From positions 31,107-95,106 of the forward strand of contig DASXUL010000123.1 in the NCBI GenBank assembly GCA_036504855.1: a DNA stretch of 64,000 bases, in the 5' to 3' direction. The translations under genes and the position numbers were made by a program. The notes under the pieces were generated by a model that saw nothing but the letters and a program-made list of their open reading frames with translations, had not been told where the DNA came from and did no database searches. How positions within the stretch are numbered: the first letter of the stretch is position 1; each line of letters opens with the position of its first letter. This document shows positions 58,849 to 64,000 of this stretch, piece after piece. This DNA comes from DASXUL01 sp036504855. GTDB lineage: Bacteria > Armatimonadota > DTGP01 > JAKQQT01.

Positions 58849-58922
58849 ACCGGCCCAAGCCAAACGAACAGCATTCATAACCGCCGCCCGCATCCCACGG
58901 GCAGCCATAGGAGGCAATACCT

Positions 58923-60710
58923 TTGTCCGACACAATGACGCCAGACGGGCTGCGCGAAGCCGCGCTTCGCTATGTGGCCGATCGCGCCATCCAGTATCTC
59001 CTCCAGGTGGGCGAGCCGGCGAAAACCGGCCAGATCACCGGGTTCGTCAGTGAAGAGACTCCGATCTCAGGAAAGGTCGTCCGTGACGCGCTCACACTGG
59101 ATCCCCGCTTCGTTCAGCGAGAACGGCGCTGGGACCTGATGGCCAGAGACATCGACACGCACCACCCCCTGGAGCGCACCATCGCCGACTTCCTGCTGAG
59201 CGTTGGACGCCCGCTCTTCATTGAGACCGTGGGAGTAGAGATCGCGAAGGCCACCGGCATTTCACCGGAGGCGGAAACAGAAACCGTCCGCCGGCTTGCT
59301 GTTACACGTCCGCGCTTCCGGGTGCTCCCCGAGGACAGACTGACGGTCACCGAGTGGCTTCTCGACACTTCGGACGAGGATGCGGACGACGTCCTGTTTG
59401 CTAACTTCGATGACGAGACGGAACTCGACGAGCTTTCGCCGCTGGCCGAGGGGCTGAACTGGTCCGATCCCGCCGCCGCCGCAACCGAACTCATTACGAA
59501 GGCCGCGCGCCCCGTGTCCGGCAAGGTCATGGCGTTCCTCGCCTTCGAGTCTCAACCAGAGGGATTTGACGGCGCGGAGTTCCACCAGTGCCTGCTGAAG
59601 AGCGACCTGACCCTGGGTTCCGACGGGATGTGGCTCACCCCCGCGCTCGTCTCAGCCTTTGTCCCCGTGTGGGACCAGATGGCGGACGAGCCGCCGGTTG
59701 AAGGCGCCCCGGAGGAGGCCTCGCGGCCCGCCGGCGAAGTGGCGATCACGCCATCTGATATGGAGGAGATCGCGGCGATCGTGCGCCGCGTCGACGGCCT
59801 CATCACTTCGCGCCAGATCCTGGAGCAGGTGATGGAAGTCAGCCCCTCCGACGCCGATTACCGGCGTTGGGAGCAGACTCTCGCCGCGGCGCTCGCCGAG
59901 CAAGGCGAACTCATCAGCGTGGGCTGGGATCGATGGCGCAAGCTGGAGAGTATCCCCACCACCATCCTGGATGCGCCGGAAACCCTGAACTTCCAGACCT
60001 TCTCGTTCCACACCCTGGAGGGTGAGGAACTGGATGTTGAACTCTCCGTTGACGGGCTGGACGGCAAGCTGGCGGACCAGGTAAGCCAGCCGTTGGCCGC
60101 CATGGGCGGGCAATGCGTACCTCAGAAGGACGGCTCCGCGCGCTGCACCGTCAGCATCCTGCACAACATCAGCGGCACGCTGCCCGTTGGCGGCGACAAA
60201 CCGTTCTTCCCGGCGGAGCCGGCCATCATTGAGGCTACCATCACCGGACCGAACGGCCGTTTCAGCCTCTGGGTGAACAACATGCTGGGCCTGGCTTTCG
60301 GCCTTGATGAAGTGTACGCTCTGCTTCCGGAATCCGGCGGCGTCTTCGTTATCACTCCGGCGAACCGCCCGGGCGAGTATCGCCTGGAGATCCAGGAAGG
60401 CCTGGACCCGTTGATCGGCATCGAGGAGAGCCGGCTCAAGGAGCTGCGCAACATCGCGGCCCGGAAGACCTTCGCCGAAACCAGCACCTTTGACCTGGTG
60501 GGCGAATTCCTTGAACGCCATCGCAAGGGCGCCGACTTCCATACGATCCTCGCCGAAATGTGGGTGATCCGCCCGGCTTCCGCCAACCTCATCGCCTCCC
60601 TTCTGAGCGGGTATTACTGCTTCAAGCAGAACAAGAACGGCACCTGGTCCTTCGATCCGCGTGAGGTGGACAAGGGCTTCAAGAAGGCGAAGCGCAAGTA
60701 CGTCGTGTAA
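58923..60710 (+). CDS. Large protein with winged-helix-like repeats, unknown
   Basis: 595 aa. TTG 58923 has AGGAGG about 8 nt upstream. The N-terminus (about 1-75: YLLQVGEPAKTGQITGFVSE, ending RFVQRERRWDLMAR) has the rhythm of a HARE-HTH/RpoE-delta type winged helix. Similar phrases recur near 85-135 (FLLSVGRPLFIETVGVEIAK), 285-345 and near the C-terminus (about 525-590). The middle (350-510) is beta-rich, with EGEELDVELSVDGLDGKLAD. No catalytic motif, signal peptide or membrane helix. It could be a transcription or RNA-processing factor. I do not recognise the family. Confidence 0.7.
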   Translation: MSDTMTPDGLREAALRYVADRAIQYLLQVGEPAKTGQITGFVSEETPISGKVVRDALTLDPRFVQRERRWDLMARDIDTHHPLERTIADFLLSVGRPLFIETVGVEIAKATGISPEAETETVRRLAVTRPRFRVLPEDRLTVTEWLLDTSDEDADDVLFANFDDETELDELSPLAEGLNWSDPAAAATELITKAARPVSGKVMAFLAFESQPEGFDGAEFHQCLLKSDLTLGSDGMWLTPALVSAFVPVWDQMADEPPVEGAPEEASRPAGEVAITPSDMEEIAAIVRRVDGLITSRQILEQVMEVSPSDADYRRWEQTLAAALAEQGELISVGWDRWRKLESIPTTILDAPETLNFQTFSFHTLEGEELDVELSVDGLDGKLADQVSQPLAAMGGQCVPQKDGSARCTVSILHNISGTLPVGGDKPFFPAEPAIIEATITGPNGRFSLWVNNMLGLAFGLDEVYALLPESGGVFVITPANRPGEYRLEIQEGLDPLIGIEESRLKELRNIAARKTFAETSTFDLVGEFLERHRKGADFHTILAEMWVIRPASANLIASLLSGYYCFKQNKNGTWSFDPREVDKGFKKAKRKYVV

Positions 60711-60715
60711 GAGAG

Positions 60716-60832
60716 CATTCGGCGCTCAGCAGTCAGCAATCAGCCCCGGAGGCTAGGTTCGATGAGGTCACCGTCTTCATCGATATCAGCTCTCGGGGCT
60801 GAATGCCGATTGCGGAATGATGAATGCTCCGC
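60716..60832. repeat. Possible degenerate palindromic element
   Basis: The left part (AGCATTCGGCGCTCAGCAGT and onward) and the right part (near 60795-60832) are imperfect reverse complements, with matching CAGCCCCGG/CTCGGGGCTG elements. It resembles the TCAGT repeats in style but is much degraded. Confidence 0.35.
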
Positions 60833-60847
60833 TAGAAAGGAATTCCC

Positions 60848-62308
60848 ATGAGTACCCAGCAGGCGGCGCGAACGCGGTTCGCGCCGAGCCCTACGGGGCC
60901 TATGCACATCGGCAACGTTCGCACGGCGCTCTATTCCTGGCTGCTGGCCAAACGCACCGGGGGCAAGTTCATCCTGCGCCTTGAGGATACCGACCGCGAA
61001 CGCTACTCCGTTGAGGCCGAGGAAGGCATCAAGGCGGCGCTGCGCTGGATGGGCCTGACGTGGGACGAAGGCCCGGAAGTGGGCGGTCCGCACGCCCCGT
61101 ATATCCAGAGCGAGCGGCTGCCCATGTATCAGGAGGCAGCCGATCGCCTGATCGCCCAGGGCAACGCCTATCGGTGCTACTGCACGAAGGAGCGACTGGA
61201 TGACATGCGGGCCGCCCAGCAGGCCGCCAAGCTGCCGCCGGGCTACGACCGCACCTGCCGCAATCTCACGCCCGAACAGCGTGCCGCGAACGAGGCGCTG
61301 GGCCTGAAGTCGGTGGTCCGCTTCGCCATGCCTTTGGAGGGGAGCGTCACTTTTGAGGACGCCGTGCGCGGCGAGATCACCTTCGACAGCGCCCTCCTCG
61401 ATGACTTCGTGCTTCTGAAATCCGACGGCTATCCTACCTACCAACTCGCCGCGCCGTTCGACGACCTGGAGATGGAGATCACCCACATCATCCGCGGCGA
61501 GGAGTGGATCAGCAGCGCCACCAAGAACATCCTCGTCTCCCGCGCCCTCGGCAAGGAGCCGCCGGTCTACGCGCACTTGCCGCTGATCCTGGGGCCGGAC
61601 AAGAAGAAACTCAGCAAGCGCAACGGCGACGCCGCCCTTTCGGATTTCCAGGCGGCCGGCTACATGCCGGAGGTGCTGCTCAACTTCCTCGCGCTTCTGG
61701 GGTGGAGCGAGGGCACGGACCAGGAGATCTACTCCCTGGAGGAGCTGAGCCAGAAGTTCAGCCTCGACGGCATTACGCGCCATCCGGCGATCTTCGATTC
61801 GAGCAAGCTGGACTGGATGAGCGGCCTCGCCATCCGTCAGATGCCGCTGGCTGAGTTGGCCGATCGGTGCATCCCGTTCCTGCAGGGGGCCGGTCTCGTG
61901 CCGGAGCCGATTCCGGCCGATCAGCGCCCCTACGTTGAGGCCGTTCTGGCCCTGGAGCAGGAGCGTTTGAAGAAGCTCGGGGAGGCTCCGGCGCTCACCG
62001 AGTTCTTCTTCCGCGATGAGCTGAATTGGGAGGAAAAGGCGCTGAAGCGCGTTCAGGCCGAGGGAGCCTCTGAGATCCTGGCTGACGTAGCCGATGCGCT
62101 GGATGCCGCGCCCGAGTGGACGCTGGAGTCCATTGAGGCCGCCGTTCGGGCCGTGGTCGACCGCCGCGGAGTCAAGGCGGGCGAGGTCATCCACCCGGTC
62201 CGCGCCGCGGTCACAGGCCGAACCGTCGGGCCCGGCCTCTTCGACGCCATCGCCGTTCTGGGGCGCGACCGAACCACGAAACGCCTCCGGCGAAACGCGC
62301 CAGCGTAG
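60848..62308 (+). CDS. gltX: Glutamyl-tRNA synthetase
   Basis: 486-aa class I aminoacyl-tRNA synthetase that charges tRNA-Glu. Motifs: the HIGH equivalent in PSPTGPMHIGNVRTALYSWL (His20-Ile-Gly-Asn23), RLEDTDRER (about 43-51) and KLSKRNGD as the KMSKS equivalent (about 256). The C-terminal helical anticodon-binding region is present. Start ATG 60848, with AAAGG upstream. It could be discriminating or non-discriminating; that is not readable here. Confidence 0.94.
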   Translation: MSTQQAARTRFAPSPTGPMHIGNVRTALYSWLLAKRTGGKFILRLEDTDRERYSVEAEEGIKAALRWMGLTWDEGPEVGGPHAPYIQSERLPMYQEAADRLIAQGNAYRCYCTKERLDDMRAAQQAAKLPPGYDRTCRNLTPEQRAANEALGLKSVVRFAMPLEGSVTFEDAVRGEITFDSALLDDFVLLKSDGYPTYQLAAPFDDLEMEITHIIRGEEWISSATKNILVSRALGKEPPVYAHLPLILGPDKKKLSKRNGDAALSDFQAAGYMPEVLLNFLALLGWSEGTDQEIYSLEELSQKFSLDGITRHPAIFDSSKLDWMSGLAIRQMPLAELADRCIPFLQGAGLVPEPIPADQRPYVEAVLALEQERLKKLGEAPALTEFFFRDELNWEEKALKRVQAEGASEILADVADALDAAPEWTLESIEAAVRAVVDRRGVKAGEVIHPVRAAVTGRTVGPGLFDAIAVLGRDRTTKRLRRNAPA

Positions 62309-62327
62309 CTCTGCCCCGGATAGCTGC

Positions 62328-62361
62328 TGCCGCCGGAGGAGATGCCTCTCTTCCGGCGGCA
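62328..62361. terminator. Hairpin between gltX and ppk2
   Basis: TGCCGCCGGA and TCCGGCGGCA form a perfect 10-bp stem with a 14-nt loop between the two converging stops. T-runs are weak on both sides. Confidence 0.55.
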
Positions 62362-62377
62362 ATCGCCGTCTCTACGC

Positions 62378-63208
62378 TTATTTCCTATGAACTCCGCTGC
62401 TTCGCAGCTCCGCCATCTGGGCATCGCCGCGCGCACGGAGGGCCTGGGTCCACTCATCTTCGTACCGGCCCAACACGTCCAGCAGGCGCGACGCCACAAC
62501 GTAGTTTCGGCTCCACTTGTGATCGGCGGGCACGACCGTCCACGGCGCCCACTCTGTGCTCGTTCGGTTCAGTAGTTCCTCGTACAGCGCCTGGTACTCA
62601 TCCCACTTCTCGCGCTCTGTCCAGTCTCCGGCCGCCACCTTCCACTGCTTCTCCGGGGTGTCGATCCGTTCCTCCAGACGTTCGGCCTGTTCGCCCTTGC
62701 TGATGTGGAGCATGAACTTCACGATGATCGTGCCCTCGCGGGAGAGGGTGCGCTCGAAGTTGTTGATCTCGTCGTACCGTCGTTCCAGCTTGTCCTTGTC
62801 GATAATGTTATGGACCTTCTCCACCAGCACGCTCTCGTAGTGCGAACGGTTGAAGATGGTGAGCATCCCCTTCTCGGGGCATGCGTTATGGATGCGCCAC
62901 AGATAGTCATGCGCCAGCTCTTCGGCGGTGGGCGCCTTGAACGCCGCAACGGAGCAACCGAGCGGACTAACGCCACGGAACACGTGCCGGATCGTGCCGT
63001 CTTTCCCGCTGGTGTCCATCCCCTGCAGCACCACGAGAACGGCATTGGCGCCCGCCACGTAGAGCAACTCCTGCAGCGCGCCGAGTCGCTCCAGGTCCTT
63101 ATCCATGGACGCTTCGACTTCCGGTGTCTTCTTCACGCCGTCGGTATCCGCCGGGTCGATGTCTTTCAGCTTGATCGGGTGTTTGAGGGAGACCACGTGG
63201 TTCGCCAT
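62378..63208 (-). CDS. ppk2: Polyphosphate kinase 2 family protein
   Basis: 276-aa phosphotransferase using polyphosphate to phosphorylate AMP, ADP or GDP. Walker A is VLQGMDTSGKDGTIRHVFRG (about 61-80) and Walker B is TIFNRSHYESVLV (about 117-129); KGEQAERLEERI is the lid region. At this length it belongs to the one-domain PPK2 group (class I-III); the exact nucleotide preference is not visible. ATG 63208 has AAAGGA 8 nt upstream. It converges on gltX. Cytoplasmic. Confidence 0.9.
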   Translation of the reverse strand: MANHVVSLKHPIKLKDIDPADTDGVKKTPEVEASMDKDLERLGALQELLYVAGANAVLVVLQGMDTSGKDGTIRHVFRGVSPLGCSVAAFKAPTAEELAHDYLWRIHNACPEKGMLTIFNRSHYESVLVEKVHNIIDKDKLERRYDEINNFERTLSREGTIIVKFMLHISKGEQAERLEERIDTPEKQWKVAAGDWTEREKWDEYQALYEELLNRTSTEWAPWTVVPADHKWSRNYVVASRLLDVLGRYEDEWTQALRARGDAQMAELRSSGVHRK

Positions 63209-63279
63209 CAGAGGGTCCTTTCGTTGTGCGGGATAAGCCCCATCCTAGCAGGCGCCCTGTATCATGGTCGACGCGGCGT

Positions 63280-63306
63280 TTGTTCGCGGCTCAGGCTTGG
63301 TATACT
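63280..63306 (+). promoter_or_regulatory. Promoter for the DUF4142 gene
   Basis: TTGTTC (63280-63285), a 15-nt spacer and TATACT (63301-63306). The start codon is 26 nt downstream of the -10, with GGAGGG in between. Confidence 0.45.
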
Positions 63307-63331
63307 CCCTCCGAAAGGAGGGCTGTAGCAT

Positions 63332-63928
63332 ATGAACACGAGATTCCTGCTGGCAGCCTGTATCTGCGCTTCGGTGGCCGCTTCATCGACCGCCGCCGCC
63401 AAAATGAAGGACATGAGGTCAATGCGAGGCGCTGGAGGCGCCGCCAGTTCCGCCGATCGCGCCTTCCTGCGCAAGGCCGCTCAGGGAGGCATGACCGAAG
63501 TGACCCTCGGCAAGCTGGCCGCCGAGCGCGGCTCCTCCCAGGTGAAGGAATTCGGCCAGCGCATGGTTAGAGACCACAGCAAGGCCAACGCCGATCTGAA
63601 ATCCGTGGCATCCAAGCTCAGCATCCGGCTCCCATCCGACCTCGGACCGGAAGGCTCCACGATGAAGGCCAAGCTGAGCCGCCTTCACGGCGCCGCATTC
63701 GACAGCGCCTACGTGAAGGGCATGGTTGGCGACCACCGAGCGGACGTGGCCGAGTTCTCGAAAGCCGCCGGCAAAGCGAGGAACCCAGACGTCAAGGCAT
63801 TCGCGTCGCGCACGCTCCCCGTGATCCAAGACCACTTGAAGATGATTGAGGGGCTGGAGGGATCCCGATCCCGGATGGGCCACGGCAAGGGCATGATGAA
63901 GGGCAAGATGAAGGGGATGAAGATGTAG
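63332..63928 (+). CDS. Secreted DUF4142 protein with Met/Lys/Gly-rich tail
   Basis: 198 aa. ATG 63332 has GGAGGG 9 nt upstream. It has a signal peptide (MNTRFLLAACICASVAASST) and a four-helix DUF4142 domain (about 40-175) with AAQGGMTEVTLGKLAAERGS and FGQRMVRDHSKANADL, the ferritin-like motif of the family, including a His in MVRDH. The final 20 residues (MGHGKGMMKGKMKGMKM) are Met- and Lys-rich, which may bind copper or simply be low complexity. Role unknown; DUF4142 proteins are often linked to stress. The last 72 bp of the window after it hold nothing I can name. Confidence 0.82.
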   Translation: MNTRFLLAACICASVAASSTAAAKMKDMRSMRGAGGAASSADRAFLRKAAQGGMTEVTLGKLAAERGSSQVKEFGQRMVRDHSKANADLKSVASKLSIRLPSDLGPEGSTMKAKLSRLHGAAFDSAYVKGMVGDHRADVAEFSKAAGKARNPDVKAFASRTLPVIQDHLKMIEGLEGSRSRMGHGKGMMKGKMKGMKM

Positions 63929-64000
63929 CCCGGATATCGCGGCCCGAACCGACGCCAGCCAAGGCGGGGTGAACCCGCATGGAACTCAGTGAGGCGGGGG

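Noticed and set aside
60740..62362. 540-codon open frame antisense to gltX
   Set aside because: Shadow of gltX; no ribosome site and Leu/Gln/Arg/Gly-rich translation.
63307..63322. CCCTCC-GAAA-GGAGGG hairpin hiding the ribosome site of the DUF4142 gene
   Set aside because: The 5' arm lies between the -10 box (63301-63306) and the expected transcription start (about 63313), so it is probably not in the RNA.

Overview
The window is 64 kb of GC-rich bacterial chromosome, mostly housekeeping genes with a carbohydrate-active and secreted complement and one short accessory stretch. I see no phage, transposase, plasmid or CRISPR genes. The organism looks like a diderm with an S-layer-anchored outer membrane: an SLH-domain porin ending in Phe, lipoproteins, a parvulin-type periplasmic foldase and a prepilin-like protein sit beside a MEP-pathway gene and many glycoside hydrolases. 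This mix suggests Armatimonadota or a close relative. That placement is inference from gene content; there is no rRNA here.

Layout. 0-3 kb: a duplicated SurA-like foldase and a small heat-shock protein with a long tail. 3.5-7.7 kb: efp, a membrane protein, a BCCP-like protein that lacks the biotin lysine, a pseudopilin-like protein and an amidohydrolase. 7.9-12.3 kb: a tightly coupled cluster of a copper-amine-oxidase-N-like secreted protein, a radical SAM/SPASM enzyme, an FG-GAP protein and a GH5 enzyme. 12.7-16.9 kb (minus): a membrane protein, a TolB-like propeller with small membrane ORFs, and gyrB. 17-31 kb: hisC, a GH18 protein, an HD-GYP/GAF/GGDEF protein, gpmI, a D-aminoacylase, a Nudix hydrolase, a D-2-hydroxyacid dehydrogenase, bioY, dxs, an FmdB-type zinc ribbon and a HAD phosphatase. 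31-40 kb: GH20, tRNA-Ala, a membrane acyltransferase-like protein, GH127 and RNase J.

40.2-45.8 kb is the accessory stretch. It holds an orphan RHS tip whose stop overlaps the start of a TPR lipoprotein carrying an apparent NTF2-fold immunity domain, a Sel1-repeat protein, small secreted or membrane proteins, and two divergent members of one unrecognised protein family. 46-64 kb: a CvpA-CAP fusion, panD-accD-accA, PilZ, RNase D, an alpha/beta hydrolase, the SLH porin, tRNA-Leu, sppA, rimO, a large unknown protein, gltX, ppk2 and a DUF4142 protein.

Two genome-scale signals stand out. A palindromic TCAGT-rich repeat family recurs between genes (about 18.2, 26.1, 31.1 and 47.0 kb) and even supplies a stop codon and a start codon. 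Several genes (bioY, GH20, the CvpA-CAP fusion) have a good -10 hexamer exactly 6 nt before the start codon, which predicts leaderless mRNAs. Metabolic links within the window are BioY (biotin uptake) with AccA/AccD and the lysine-less BCCP-like protein (fatty-acid initiation), and PanD (beta-alanine for CoA).
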